The notes beneath the pieces were generated by a model that searched no databases, was not told the DNA's origin, and saw only the letters and a program-made list of their open reading frames with translations. Position numbers and translations under genes: made by a program. 64,000 nucleotides of DNA from Kwoniella bestiolae CBS 10118 (lineage: Eukaryota > Basidiomycota > Tremellomycetes > Tremellales > Cryptococcaceae), in assembly GCF_000512585.2 (NCBI RefSeq), contig NC_089248.1, positions 1,302,001-1,366,000 on the forward strand. The letters are read 5' to 3'. Positions within the stretch are counted from its first letter, which is position 1. The number at the start of each line of letters is the position of its first letter. Below are positions 11,177 to 23,000 of the stretch, piece after piece.

Positions 11177-11683
11177 ATGGGTCTGTTTAGAAGGTTCAGC
11201 ATCTCTTTTTCTTCCGGATCCGACCGATCCGCAGATAAAAGCTTCGGGTCGTTTCATCCCAGCGAAACGGAGGTTATGGCACTACGCAGCGTGGCAAACA
11301 ACTACGACATGCTCGTGTACACCATGCCCTCAAAGGTCATCAAAGCTACGCGATCATATCTCCGTTCCCTGGCGAAAGGCAAGATTCCCACCGCAGCTTC
11401 CACATCTTCGAGTAAGTCAAGAATCCCGAGCTTTTTCCGAGGTTCGATACACCGCGTGCCATCTGCAGATGAGATACGTAGATTCTCAGCGGGTAGAGGT
11501 CTATGCGAAGAGGTGGAAACGGTTCTTAGCCTCCTGGAGCGACTGGAATCCAAGGAGGGTATTGTAAAAGTTCAAGCCACCACTCCTTCAAAATCTATAG
11601 ACAAAGATTTGAGCAAAGTCACATCCTGTTCTACTGCTCCTGCGGAGAACCAAAAAGATCCGAAGCGTCAACTTGATAATTAG
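11177..11683 (+). CDS. Array family member 5, unknown function
   Basis: Intronless, 168 aa from ATG 11177. It starts MGLFRRFSISFSS, then block A (ALRSVANNYDMLVYTMPSKV ... SYLRSLAKGKIP), a Ser-rich basic linker (SSSKSRIPSFFRGS) and block B (VPSADEIRRFSAGRGLCEEV, then ETVLSLLERL), with a Lys/Ser-rich tail. MG at the N terminus would permit N-myristoylation, but the residue pattern gives only weak support. CATAAAAG at 10963-10970 may be its TATA box. The 740 bp upstream hold TTTTGACC at 10897-10904 and no convincing gene. Confidence 0.65.
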   Translation: MGLFRRFSISFSSGSDRSADKSFGSFHPSETEVMALRSVANNYDMLVYTMPSKVIKATRSYLRSLAKGKIPTAASTSSSKSRIPSFFRGSIHRVPSADEIRRFSAGRGLCEEVETVLSLLERLESKEGIVKVQATTPSKSIDKDLSKVTSCSTAPAENQKDPKRQLDN

Positions 11684-12607
11684 CAGAGAGAGCCGAATGA
11701 CTTACGCTTGGTAATACATTAGGAGTAGTGCCTTGGGTGTAAGAAACACATTGTTCATACTCAATCGATCAAAACCCATATCTGACCCGCCGGCGAGATA
11801 TCTCGTCAGCTGCTTGGACCTGGCCAAACGCAGGCAGGGGTGTTGTATGAATGAGTGTATGGACAACATCCTTTTGACCACTTGATCTGTCAACGGGCGT
11901 GACCTATCGCTGGCTATCCGTGCTGTATATCGCCCTTCCTAAATTGCACGATGCATGTCATCCTTTTCTCTGATCTCATTGAAGTTGACCGGACGGGACA
12001 CGTAGACCGACCATTGTCCTGGAGAAATAAACTGATTCTTCCTCACTTTGTCTTCTGTGTTTTACTGCCCGGAAAGATTTCACACAACACATTCCACTGT
12101 GCAGAATGTAGTTACTGCATACAATGCACGAGGCTATCACTTGGGTCAGAATCAGGTTGCAGTTAGAGAGGACTGGTGGGGTTCAGACATCGAACCGTGG
12201 GACTTCCAGTGCGATGGGCCGAGGCCGTTCAACGGGAAAAGAGCGGTCAGAGGTATCTCGACGAGGTTTTGGCTTGGCTGAGGGTTAAGAATGACCGTCA
12301 AACCTGAGAAAGGATATGGTGCTCTGTACGGTACAATGAGCATCCTGAGAGGGTTCAAAGAAAAGACGTCTAGGAACTGAAAGGATATCAGACAAAGGAC
12401 ACCCACTGTCCTTTCCTTTGTGCTAAGGATCCGAGCTGAACAAGCTGTTCTATTTTTAGAGAACAATGAATGTCTGTACATTTATAAAAGCCATATAAAA
12501 TGTGCCCCCCTCAAAGAGCGATTCCCACTTCTTCATCTTATCTTAACTTACATCTTGTAAAAGCCTAATTGAACCGCCAATCAGTAACTTCGCTGCGAGA
12601 GACCGAA
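11684..12607. other. Spacer between array members 5 and 6
   Basis: This 0.9-kb gap holds TTTTGACC at 11872-11879 and a short frame ending at 12307 whose last 25 residues (EKSGQRYLDEVLAWLRVK) look like block B of the family. It may be a decayed copy. No full gene is supported. Confidence 0.3.
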
Positions 12608-13033
12608 ATGGCACCGACATCTCACGCATTCCCGAAGTACTGTACCAGAGTTCAGGAGTCTGCCATCGATACAATATCTTTTCATATGGGATTCGCAGGG
12701 CTGAAGCACAGCGAGATTAAGGCCAAACAACACCTCGAATTCATCAAATATGGGCAGACCGTCGAGACGAACGTGTCAGTCGAAGACATAGGCCTAAAGA
12801 GTTTGTTCAAAAAGAACAAAAGTAGGACGATCCAAACTAAGACAGTGATGGATGCAGATCTAGACATCATCGTAAAATACGGTCCTGCAGATAGAGGGTT
12901 GGACGAATCCGTCAGGATCTACCAAACCTTCGTGGAAAGTTTGAGTGCGTCGCATTCTTCTGCCCCAGCTGGCGATAGTGCCCCATCCATGCAGGAAGAC
13001 TTCAAGCATTTTCTTCAGAGTATCGGCGAGTAG
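12608..13033 (+). CDS. Array family member 6, unknown function
   Basis: Intronless, 141 aa from ATG 12608. TATAAAA elements at 12483-12489 and 12494-12500 lie about 120 bp upstream. Block A reads AIDTISFHMGFAGLKHSEIK, then HLEFIKYGQTV. A basic linker (LKSLFKKNKSR) follows, then block B MDADLDIIVKYGPADRGLDE, then SVRIYQTFVESL. It is the most diverged member, and I place it in the family by order, orientation, size and the two-block layout rather than by strong identity. Function unknown. Confidence 0.6.
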   Translation: MAPTSHAFPKYCTRVQESAIDTISFHMGFAGLKHSEIKAKQHLEFIKYGQTVETNVSVEDIGLKSLFKKNKSRTIQTKTVMDADLDIIVKYGPADRGLDESVRIYQTFVESLSASHSSAPAGDSAPSMQEDFKHFLQSIGE

Positions 13034-13473
13034 TACTTGAAACAAGGAGACATGGACAGGGACATCATCGTAACGGTTTTCTGGTAGTCGTCGCGTGTCA
13101 TTTCCAGTACTTTTCCCCGTTCGAATAGCTATAGCGACTTGCGCGTCACATCTCCCCCTCCTGCAGTATCTGAATTCTCTCGAAGTCGCTTTGCGGTATA
13201 TGTTGACGAAAGCACGGCGGGATACTTTTCTCATGCATCTCGTGTTCTCCACGGAGTGATTTTTGTCTGTTTCTGTCTTATAGGCGGGACCTCTTAAGGA
13301 GAAAGAAGAGGTTCTCGACGAGAAACCTCGCTTAAATGGGAAGCACGAGTTATCCGGGTAAGTTAAGTCTGAACTTGACTCAAAATACATCTCGCACACA
13401 ATCTTCATCTTGCACGAGAAACTGTACAACTTCCCCTCCAGTTGGACTCACCTTGATTGCCTCAACGCCCAAA

Positions 13474-14586
13474 ATGGCCTATCCGCTCTCCTCCCACGTC
13501 CGATCCCACTTGTCCAAACTCAATCTCAAATACCCAATAATCCAAGCCCCCATGGCTGGCGTATCGACGCCCCAACTCGCATCGACCCTCTCCAACGCCG
13601 GTGCACTCGGCTCAATAGGTCTCGGAGCTAGTACTCCCACCAGTGCTAGACAGATGATCCACGACACACAAAAGCTCTTACGGTCCAGGAATACTCCATA
13701 TAACGTCAACTTGTTCGTACATTCTCATCCCACACCCAATACACAGGTAAATACCAAGTGGTTAGAGATCCTTCGACCGCATTTTGACAAATATAGAGAT
13801 GGGGATGTCTCGGAGGTACCTAAAGAATTGAGGGTGATATACAAATCTTTCGTATATGATAATTCCGAGATGGTCGATTTGTTGCTGGACACAAAACCTC
13901 CAATTATAAGCTTTCATTTTGGTCTACCCTCCTTGGACGTACTCAAGGAACTAAAGCAGAATGGGAGTATACTTATGGCGACCGCTACGAGTCTGGAGGA
14001 AGCACGTATAATTGAGAATGCCCAGATGATAGATTATATAGTAGCGCAGGGGTACGAAGCGGGAGGACATCGAGGTATATTCAACCCTTCAGGACTAGAC
14101 GAGAAACTATCGACCTTCGTTCTAACCTCATTACTCCTGGAGAGATGTGCCACCCCAATCATAGCTGCAGGAGGGATCATGCATGGTAGCCATATCAAGG
14201 CATACCTCGATCTGGGGGTTGTAGCCGTACAATTGGGTACAGCATTTATAGGGTGTCCCGAATCCTCCGCTGATGCGGGGTACAAAGCCGCGCTGTTCAG
14301 CCAGAAGAGTGAAAGGACAAAGATGACTAGGGTCATTTCTGGTAGACCAGCTAGGTCTTTGGTGAATAGATTTACAGAGTTGGAGGATGAACTTGAAGGA
14401 GAGGTGGAGGTACCGGATTATCCCCTGACTTACGATGCGGGGAAGGCTTTGCATGCTCTTGCGAAAGCCAGGGGAGAACATGGGTATGGAGCTCAGTGGG
14501 CTGGTCAGGGGGCTTCTTTGGCAAGGGAGATGGGTGCGAGGGAGTTGTTGGAGAGGTTGGTTGAAGAGGCTGGGTTGGGGAGTTGA
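13474..14586 (+). CDS. Nitronate monooxygenase (2-nitropropane dioxygenase family)
   Basis: Intronless, 370 aa from ATG 13474; the frame extends upstream, but the N-terminal family motif begins right after this Met. FMN-dependent enzymes of this family oxidise alkyl nitronates, such as propionate 3-nitronate, to the carbonyl compound and nitrite. The TIM-barrel signatures are in place: YPIIQAPMAGVSTPQLAS near residue 23, the catalytic-His loop AQGYEAGGHRG, the phosphate-binding AAGGI followed by LGVVAVQLGTAF, and a C-terminal Tyr/Gln lid region (YGAQWAGQGASLAREM). Length and motifs fit class I bacterial/fungal enzymes. It is convergent with the nucleotide-sugar transporter that follows, and 14587-14897 holds only their 3' regions. 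Confidence 0.93.
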   Translation: MAYPLSSHVRSHLSKLNLKYPIIQAPMAGVSTPQLASTLSNAGALGSIGLGASTPTSARQMIHDTQKLLRSRNTPYNVNLFVHSHPTPNTQVNTKWLEILRPHFDKYRDGDVSEVPKELRVIYKSFVYDNSEMVDLLLDTKPPIISFHFGLPSLDVLKELKQNGSILMATATSLEEARIIENAQMIDYIVAQGYEAGGHRGIFNPSGLDEKLSTFVLTSLLLERCATPIIAAGGIMHGSHIKAYLDLGVVAVQLGTAFIGCPESSADAGYKAALFSQKSERTKMTRVISGRPARSLVNRFTELEDELEGEVEVPDYPLTYDAGKALHALAKARGEHGYGAQWAGQGASLAREMGARELLERLVEEAGLGS

Positions 14587-14897
14587 GATGGGTTGAGTAC
14601 TGGAGTGACATTCCAGATGGGTCTTGAGGGTGACGAAACATCGACATTGTTGCTGTATTATGTATCATATTGTAGGTTATCTCCAGGACGAAGGGAAACT
14701 CGTCAAGTCTTCGAGTTCAACTGTATCGTACATTTGTATCTATATGCATGGTATGACCGTAAAACTATCTAACACAAACAGAACAACAATCCGTATTTCG
14801 TAACAATGATATATCACACTTAATATTCGTATCTACACAATGACAGATCTTGCATTCCTTCTCTATCTCGTAGTGTACGCCTTTCTTCGGGCGCGAT

Positions 14898-17065
14898 CTA
14901 CCCCTCTATCGCTCTAGCCTTTCTGCTTCTCACCCCAGCTCTTATGTGTGAGTGACCATTTACAGCAGAAGCAGAAATAGTCCTACTATCTTTCTCGACT
15001 TCTATTTGCGTTGTGTCCGATATATTCTTCATCTTATCCTTCTGCTTTGGTGTCGTCTCAGGTAGACCTTTAGGTCCAGGGGCGAAAGAGTATAATATCG
15101 TACCGACTGTCAAAGTAGAAACTAAGGTTAGCTCTGCTTTCTGAACGTACTACCCCCCCCATTCATCGCGTGACCAACGTGGGATGAGGAGCAACGCAGA
15201 GCAAGAAGAGCAAGCTGCTGAGACGGATATCACAAAGAGGGGGAATGGTGACCACTCACAAAGTACCATCATCCCTCCAACTCCCAGACCCACATTAAAT
15301 CCAGACTGATACCACCAAACGCTAATTCCCAAACTAACAGCCTTCCTAACCGTCAAAACCAGATTCACAGTCACCGAGTTCACCCTCGATGTCAATCTGT
15401 TCACTCCTCTCACACAGAGTCCCTGGGTAATGACGTTGATCAATAGTCCGAGGAGAGCGGAGGGTATGAGTAGGTCTGCGTGTCCCCCTAGGATGGTTTT
15501 TATAGGGTTGTATGTTGGAAATGGGATGGGGAAGGAGGAGATGATAGGGACTGGCAAGGAGAGTGAAGATAAGGAGATGGGGGATGAGGAAGCGTAGGAT
15601 TTGTATGTGGATTGGAGGGAGGTGCGAAGGGGGATGAAGAAGGGTAGGGAGAGGGCGTGCTACGGTCAAGAAGGGTTAGTGCTGCTTCGCAATACCTGAG
15701 AAACAATCGAAAAGATCACGCTGAACAGAGCCCCGATGTTTGGTATCAAGATTGATGGGGCCAAGGTGTGAAGGATGTTCAGAGTAGCAGCACTCACACC
15801 ATAGAACAACGCTTCCCTCCATTGTTTCCCGTATATCCTATACGTCTGTTCCTGCCACATTCCTAGGAATGCTCCGATGATCATAGCTACGGTGAGTAGC
15901 CCCACTCCTGCAAAGTATTCTAGATGTTCAGGTATATACTTGTATGATGGACTTGGTTCGGACAGGGTATGTGAGGAAGGCGAGCTTGCTTGGGTTGCTT
16001 GGGTATGAGGTGGGCGTGGAGGACGAGGAGCAGATATGGTCGCTAAGATAATACCGGTCGTTATGAGGAGAGCCGCTAGCTGCGAGAGTAAGGTAACACG
16101 AAGGATGTTAGCGGATTGATACGCTTAGGCTTGAGCTCGTGGGACTGGTGTGGGCCATAAGGATTGCTGCTCAGTTGGATCGGACTTGGATAAATCACAC
16201 ACAACTTGTCCGAAAGAGTATCTCCTATTACCGAATATCCTTCCCACCAACATCGATACGCATAATCCTATTTGAAACGAGTTAATCAGCTCTTTCTCTG
16301 TGACTATAAGAGCTGCTCAGCTAACTCACCACCACTCCTGAGAATAATATGCACCGTCACGGGAATCTAATCCCATCATCCATTAGCTTCTGACACTGAA
16401 CGTCCCGCCAGCATTTCCAAGCTCACCTTGAGACCAAATGCATAGTTGTTCACTATTTTCCCCAGAATATCAGCTAAGCCCCTTCGAAGTCCAACGGAAA
16501 GCAGAACCATCAGCAGAGCTCAACTTACTCAGACTGACTGCCAGGAACAGCACGACTTGTACACCCCATCTACCTATAGGTACCTTCCTAGGTTTGAACG
16601 TAGGGTACGGTACAGATACTTTCGGGATCTTCTTCCAGGTCAATTGAGAGGAGAGCGTGGTGATGGTTACATAGAGTATTTGAACGAATGTGAGGAATGT
16701 GCCTATAGATAGATGAGAGAGCTTCAGCGTGAACGTCCATAAAGCTAGACTACGATTAAGGAAGAGAAATTAGAGGTGGGTGAAATCATACGTACCTGAT
16801 TTAGGATGATTCTTGAGTACTCCTTCTAACGCCCATACGTTGCTATATTCCAGGACAGTGTATCAGCTTGACATCTAAATAATAAGTTGGTACGTATCTT
16901 GAAGAGCCGCATTCAAGATTTCGGAGCGTAATATGTGCGCGGGTACTAGTGGTAGTAGCAGTAGCCGACTCACGAGCAGCATCCACCAAACACTAATCCC
17001 AATATCAAAGCCCATTCACCTGCTGAACTCTGCAGTACAGCTGATACAAGCGATCGATCGACCAT
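14898..17065 (-). CDS. UDP-GlcNAc/UDP-sugar transporter (YEA4/SLC35B4 type)
   Basis: Nine exons in order of transcription: 17065-16974, 16842-16796, 16702-16529, 16452-16427, 16366-16330, 16267-16203, 16079-15696, 15659-15260 and 15121-14898, in phase, giving 482 aa. Two internal exons are very short (26 and 37 nt). The protein belongs to the drug/metabolite transporter superfamily, UAA family, which moves UDP-sugars into ER or Golgi in exchange for UMP. Signatures include LVFGGCCSNVWALEGVLK at the first helix, NNYAFGLKIPVTVHIILRSG, a GNRRYSFGQV loop, LITTGIILATISAPRP, MWQEQTYRIYGKQWREALFY and LTSRVNSVTVNLVLTVRKAV. The C-terminal tail is Lys/Arg-rich and could serve ER/Golgi retention. The 660 bp between this gene and the next (+) gene hold no supported gene. 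Confidence 0.9.
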
Positions 17066-17725
17066 GGCGAATGATATGTTGGGATGGAATATTATTTTCT
17101 TTCCGTGTGTGATGTAGATGAAAGAGGTGATCTGACGTTTACGATTGATGCGTACTGATGAATCCAATCGCTCGGATCGCTCGGACTGACGAGGGAAGGG
17201 AAGGTTATGATTTGTAGAAGCGGTGTGAGATCTTTCCTTGTGAATAGTATCTATCCTAACATTGTGAGAGATGTGTGTGTATAGTGGTTGAATCGTATCA
17301 CCAGTTGAAGGTCGACCTGTCTTCTATGTAGGATGTTGAAATCGCACTTTGCTCGTTGTTCGTTGTTGACAAGCGTCCCCTCCTCATCGTCATGATTCCC
17401 TTGTCCAGTTCCGCCGGTAAGTTGATAACGTTAATTCGGTTACTCACCTAAGACCTGGGTGATATGATATATCGTGACATCACGACTATCCCTACCTCCA
17501 ATCTTGGCAGGATGAATTGAGAAGAGTACCTGATTGTTTGTTTTGTCATGGTCAAAAGTCGTGTTCTCATCGACCTCCCCACTTTCTCACGCTCTGGGAC
17601 CAACATGAGATAGGTTTTATCATCGACGGCTACTTACCATCTCCTCGACATCTTCCTCTTCGCCCAGAGATCCCATCCAATCATCCTAGGAGAAGGGAGA
17701 GTGAAGACAAGAGAATCATCGTGAA

Positions 17726-18028
17726 ATGGTACTTTCTATAACCACCACGCAATATAGCGAAACCCACACAACAATCGTTAATGGACATGTACACAGAAGA
17801 GAGGAGGTAACCAAGATTATAGTGATCGAACCACTCCAAGATCCTAGCAAGTCAATAGCAGTAAGAGCGAATGGGGACGCCAACAAGAATATAGATGCCA
17901 ACGAAGGAGAGCCTGCGATATATAATCTGGATAGATGGACGAATAAGCTGAGTAATCGGCAGAGGATAGCTTTGGTGCTGGTCATTTGGGCGATATGGAT
18001 TAGATATCTATGGTGGGCATTCGGATAG
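17726..18028 (+). CDS. Small tail-anchored protein, unknown
   Basis: A 100-aa single-exon frame from ATG 17726. The first 75 residues are polar, and a hydrophobic segment (IALVLVIWAIWIRYLWWAF) ends at the last residue but one. This is the layout of a C-terminal tail-anchored protein inserted in the ER or mitochondrial outer membrane. I recognise no family. It is convergent with CCS1; 18029-18406 shows only a tiny spliced frame that I did not accept. Confidence 0.5.
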   Translation: MVLSITTTQYSETHTTIVNGHVHRREEVTKIIVIEPLQDPSKSIAVRANGDANKNIDANEGEPAIYNLDRWTNKLSNRQRIALVLVIWAIWIRYLWWAFG

Positions 18029-18406
18029 GATCAGAGCAATCACGATATATGTTATGGCCCACACAATAGCGCCCGTTCAGGTAACGATAGCATATCAAGG
18101 TAAGCTGTGGTGAGTTTATGGTCGATTCGTAACTGGCTGAGAAGTGTCTCGCAGTATCTCTCCTATTGGATGATCCTCGACGAAAGGATATAGCCAATTA
18201 CCACCCGACTTCTCGTGCAAGCAGCACTATCAACACGGTGCTCTCAACGCCTCGACTCCACGCATGCTGATGGACCAGGACCAGTCTCGAATCGACATAC
18301 GATGTATAAACTATCAGTGGACAAACTATTTCTAGGATTACACTTCCCTCGGAATAGCAGCATCAACAAATGCATGACATATCGACCTTTGTATCATCGC
18401 CAACGC

Positions 18407-19609
18407 CTACAACTTAGTCTTCTTCTCCATATCCCTCCCCTCCTCCCACATCGTCCTCCCAGAACACGCACAAACAGTCTTCTCATTACTCCAAGCCCCC
18501 GCAGATCTAGCCACAACTCCAGCAAAGATCTTCCCCAACGTCGACTGTGGCTCACCTCCCGTCGAAGTTGGCGAAGTAGATTCAGACTGGACGATACACC
18601 CTCTTCCTACCCAATTCCACAACTCCCCTTCAACCTCCTTGAACAAATCCGCATACCCATCTTTATCCGGCGTGATCTTCCCGAGATTTAAGAACTGCTT
18701 CCCAGTCGTACTTGGTGGATTCACTATATTCCCAGTCTCGGATATATACACGTTCCATCCCCCTGCGGCTCCGACTCCCAGCCCGATATTGGACGGAGGG
18801 GGTAATCTGACGGTCAAGTCCATGAGGATGGTTTTGGGGTCGATCTGGACGAATCGGGCTATGCCGAATACCTTTTGGGAGAACTCGGACTCGTTCATTC
18901 CTGGTAATTCCACGGACGAGGACGAGGGAGAGGTAGCGAGGATGGGGTTGGAGGTTGAAGCTATGTTTGTGGGGATTGGGAGAGGCGATTCGAGGATTGA
19001 TACGGCTGCTGTTTGGGGAATTGAGGAGTTGGAGGGGGATGAGCCACGGACTATTACTTGGCGGTTGGTCGATTTGAGGGCGGAGAGAAGTTGGGACGGT
19101 GGGGCTGTGGTTTCGTCGGATTAGTATATTGTATATGCGGGTATTTAGGGTGGTGCATGGAGTAGCGGATTGACAGATTATATGTCTTTCCTATAATTTT
19201 ACGTTCCATAGAGCCGAAATGCAGAGGTACCGATAAGATGGATGGTAGTGGAAGGCAGAAGTGGAACCGCTCACTCTTTCCAATGATGGTCACCCTCTTC
19301 TTCTCCAAATCAATATCATATCGTTCGATCCCTATACACCCATATCATCGGCTTCGAACACATCGATGAGTATTCAGCTGTACATACCCGGTATATCTCG
19401 TAGAGACCCTTGAACTGCATTCACACACTTTCTACTTCGTCAGCTTTGAGACTCAATTGTAATCGATGGGCTGGCTTACATTCTGACAAGTCATGTCGAC
19501 CGCGAATTCGGTCTGCGAGGAAAGAAGTCAAGATTAGTTAGCTGATCCGAGCGTTTTCACGGAGGAATGGGCGCTAGCTAACCTTGAAAGCTACTGAAGC
19601 CAGTGTCAT
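18407..19609 (-). CDS. CCS1: Copper chaperone for superoxide dismutase
   Basis: Exons 19609-19583, 19512-19480, 19427-19388, 19331-19275 and 19104-18407 give 284 aa, all phases exact. CCS1 (yeast Lys7) delivers copper to Cu,Zn-SOD1 in the cytosol and mitochondrial intermembrane space. Domain I is an Atx1-like fold starting TEFAVDMTCQNCVNAVQGSL, with the metal-binding CxxC split by an intron between Asn and Cys. RYDIDLEKKRVTIIGKTPPS and RQVIVRGSS complete it. Domain II is SOD1-like (VFGIARFVQIDPKTILMDLT ... GWNVYISETGNIVNPPSTTG). Domain III carries the transfer motif VCACSG. A Ser/Pro-rich linker joins I and II. The gene is divergent from the next across about 480 bp. Confidence 0.93.
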
Positions 19610-20091
19610 CTTGCTTTGCTATTTCTCAATGTTCGTTGACTGTCCTCCGGAGTTCCAAGGGAGTAATAGAGGTATAATGAAGGATTATATGTAGAGGAAG
19701 AAACAAGGTCGTCAACATTATTAATCAGCAGTTGCGTCTACGAGCATCACCTCATCAACATGCATCCTCCTCCACTCTCTCAAGAGGAAAGCGGATACCT
19801 CCGAAACAATGTACATTAAATCCACGTCATGACTGTACTACTTATACACGTCAACCGGACGCGTCTTACTCGTAAAATCAACATGAATATCAACCTGAGA
19901 ACATTACTCGAGCACGAGTTGAACCAGATAAATCACCAACCAACCAACCTCATCATCATCTCTCAGCACAAGCACCACACACTTATACCATATATATCAT
20001 ATCCCGACTCATCATCTATTCGTACAAGCATCTGAGACAAGCTGTCATCCCATGACACGAACAGTAGCCCACTCATATTCACACCCGCACA

Positions 20092-23000
20092 ATGGCAGAA
20101 GATATCACCTCGTGGATATCCAAGTCCATCATTCAACACGATTCACTCAACGGGGCAAATCACAAAGTACCCATCAGAGGGAGGTATGCACAGGTTATCA
20201 AGGTGGATTCATCAACATTGCCCAGCGTGAACCTTATCATATAATTACTCAAGCAGCTCGCTCTGAGAGCCAAATTCGCTGACAGTTTAACATTTCGCAG
20301 TTCTCATCGTACAGGGACGAGTTCGATCCCCACGCCGAGATCCGAGGTGTCATCTCAGATAAGACCCATTGGATTCGAGTCAAGTTTGATGTAGATGCGA
20401 CAGATGAATTTGAAGAGTGAGTATCTCATCTTACTTCCACACACACACTCTCTCTCTGTCCATCGCATCCAGTCTCATCAGGTATACTGATGCATGTCCA
20501 ACAGACCAACAGCCTCTCTCCCACCCGAATCACTCACATCAAACCTCCGCTCAATCTTCCTAATCGAGTCATTCCGCATACACCTATCCCCACCATCCAA
20601 TACCCACCGTCGCAAATCACTTAACACACCCTCAGGGGATCTCCCAGAAATCTTGCTCGAAATACTAAAATGGAGAGTGATCAACGGAGATAAATCCGAT
20701 CCTGTATTTTACCCAGATAACCCAGAAGTGAGTAAGGGCAAGGGGGATGTTGATGTACAAGTTCAGAGGGTGTTGAGGAAATGGTGGTTCGGAGAGTAAG
20801 CCGTCTCTCCCCTCCCCCTCATTATCACTACGAATACATAGCTGACAATTCGATTAGGTCAAACTCTAGTCAATCTCACGTACCTTCCACAAGTCAATTT
20901 CCCCTCCCCACTCAAACTCCCTCACGATACAACCCTTTGAACCCCGGCTCAGCCAAACCACTTATATCCTCTTCTTTGGCTGGATATCACTCTTCCCCTG
21001 CTATCCTATCTACTTCGGACCCGAGTTTACAGAATGATCAATCAACTCAATCTCATGGTCGAGATAAGGACCATGAGTGGAAAGGTAAAGCGGGAAAGCG
21101 AAAGCCTGGCGAAATTATGCTGCTTGATTTCCTGCAACCATACTTCAATCCTCCTGGGGGAGCGAAGAAGAGAGTTATTCCGGAATGGCTGTTTGACAAG
21201 TCCGATGAAGTCAAGGTGATGTTGGATGATATTACCATGTTTGGGTTGGAGCTGCCTCTGGATCAAGAAGAAGAAGATGATAGAGCAGGTCCTGATCAGA
21301 ATATAGGGAGTGTGAAAGGGAAGGAAAGAGAACGGCAAATACCCATGTCACACGAAATGTCGCCTTTAAGAAACGAGGTGGGAGAAGGTCAAGCCAAGAA
21401 GCGGGAAAGCATCCTTTCTGTTGAGATACCGACGTCGAAAGCCAAAATAGATGATTCAGCATGTACCCCGCTAGAGGATCAAAATACTTCATCGTATCAA
21501 CCAGTTCAGCGAACGCCCCAGGTGAAATTGCCAGCACACCTTAATCTCTCAGACACAGATGAAGATGATCTCCAATCACCCATCTTCAAGGAGAACTCGC
21601 CATGTTCGCCATCACCTACCAAAAACAGGAAGGTGGTACCTCTCGTTCAAAGTCAAACTTCACCTGTTCAACAACGAGAACAGCCAGAGGAGGAAGAGGA
21701 GAGTGAAGATGATATACTGATCAAACCTCGACGAGTCCTTCGAGGTAAGAAGAGGGTTAGAGAGATGTTTGATCCGTTGGCTATGCCTTCTTCGTCCCCT
21801 GCGAGAGAAGAGGGGGATATCGATATTGATATGGATATGGATGTGGAAAAGGAGGATGGAAAATGCCCAAAGGAGCAAGAAAAGGAGGAAGATGATGATG
21901 ATCTTTCGGATTATGAGAAGGAACAGAAACGCAAAGCTAGACGAACACTATCCGAAAGTGGAGCTGAATTCACGAAGAAAAGGAAAGTCGGGTACACCTC
22001 GCCTGTCCATAGTGAACCTCAAGATCATGAAAAGGAGTTGATACCTGAATCTGAAACTCCCATCAGACCAACAAAACCTGTTCTTCACTCTGTTGGAACT
22101 CAGACTGCCAATGAGGCGACGCAGAATGGTTCATCGAAGGAAGTGACGGTACCACTTGACTCACATAGCACTCAAGATCCAAGCCAAGTCTCCAAGTCAG
22201 ATGATCCGCAGAACTCACCCCAAGCCAAGAGTCAAGTAGAAGGTTCGCAGAGCAGTAGTAATCCTCTGAGCCAAAGTCAAAGCCAAAGTCAGAAACGCAA
22301 GATCTCGGAGATATTGGTGGATGATAGTGATCAGAGTTTATCTCAGCACAAGTCGTCAAATGAGGATCGAAAGGATATGTCCAACGGCTCTCAATCGCAG
22401 TCTCAGTCAAAGTCACATTCCCAACAACAGGATCAATCGCATCAACCAACGCATATTTCCACCCATTCGGATCTTTCTCCGGTTCGAGCTCATCGAGCAA
22501 CTCAGTCAGATCTGGGTAAGCAGAGTCAAGGCGAACCCCAAAGTCCATCTTCTCCCAAAAATCCTACTACCATAACATCCTCTCATCCACTAAACATCAC
22601 CAGAGTCGATGAAACAACTCACGAACCACCTTCCTCAAAGGAACCTCGTCCCTTGCCTAAAGAGGATCCCACCTCATCTCCCATGGTACCCACCCATCCA
22701 ACGCACATAAGCGCTTCTCACGCTACCTCCTCGCTCATCGCACCAGCACCTCACTCATGCAAGATACCGAAAGTGGAACATTTCACTCCTACTCACCCTC
22801 AAACTCCTCCGGTCGCTCGAAGGCAGTCAACAGGTAAAGGATCTAGAAAGAGCTTTCTGAGCAGTATACATTTTTTCTCCTCTTCCTCTTCTTCGAGGAA
22901 ATCTAGAGTTCCAGAAGGCGGCGAGGAAGGAGGGGCAGACGAAAGTCCGTTGAAGAAGAGGCGGAAGGTGGGTGAAGAAGGTATTTTAGGGAAGTTGGGA

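Noticed and set aside
18050..18270. Possible two-exon 53-residue gene after the tail-anchored protein
   Set aside because: Splice sites fit, but the peptide is short, has no motif and lies in the 3' region of a neighbouring gene.
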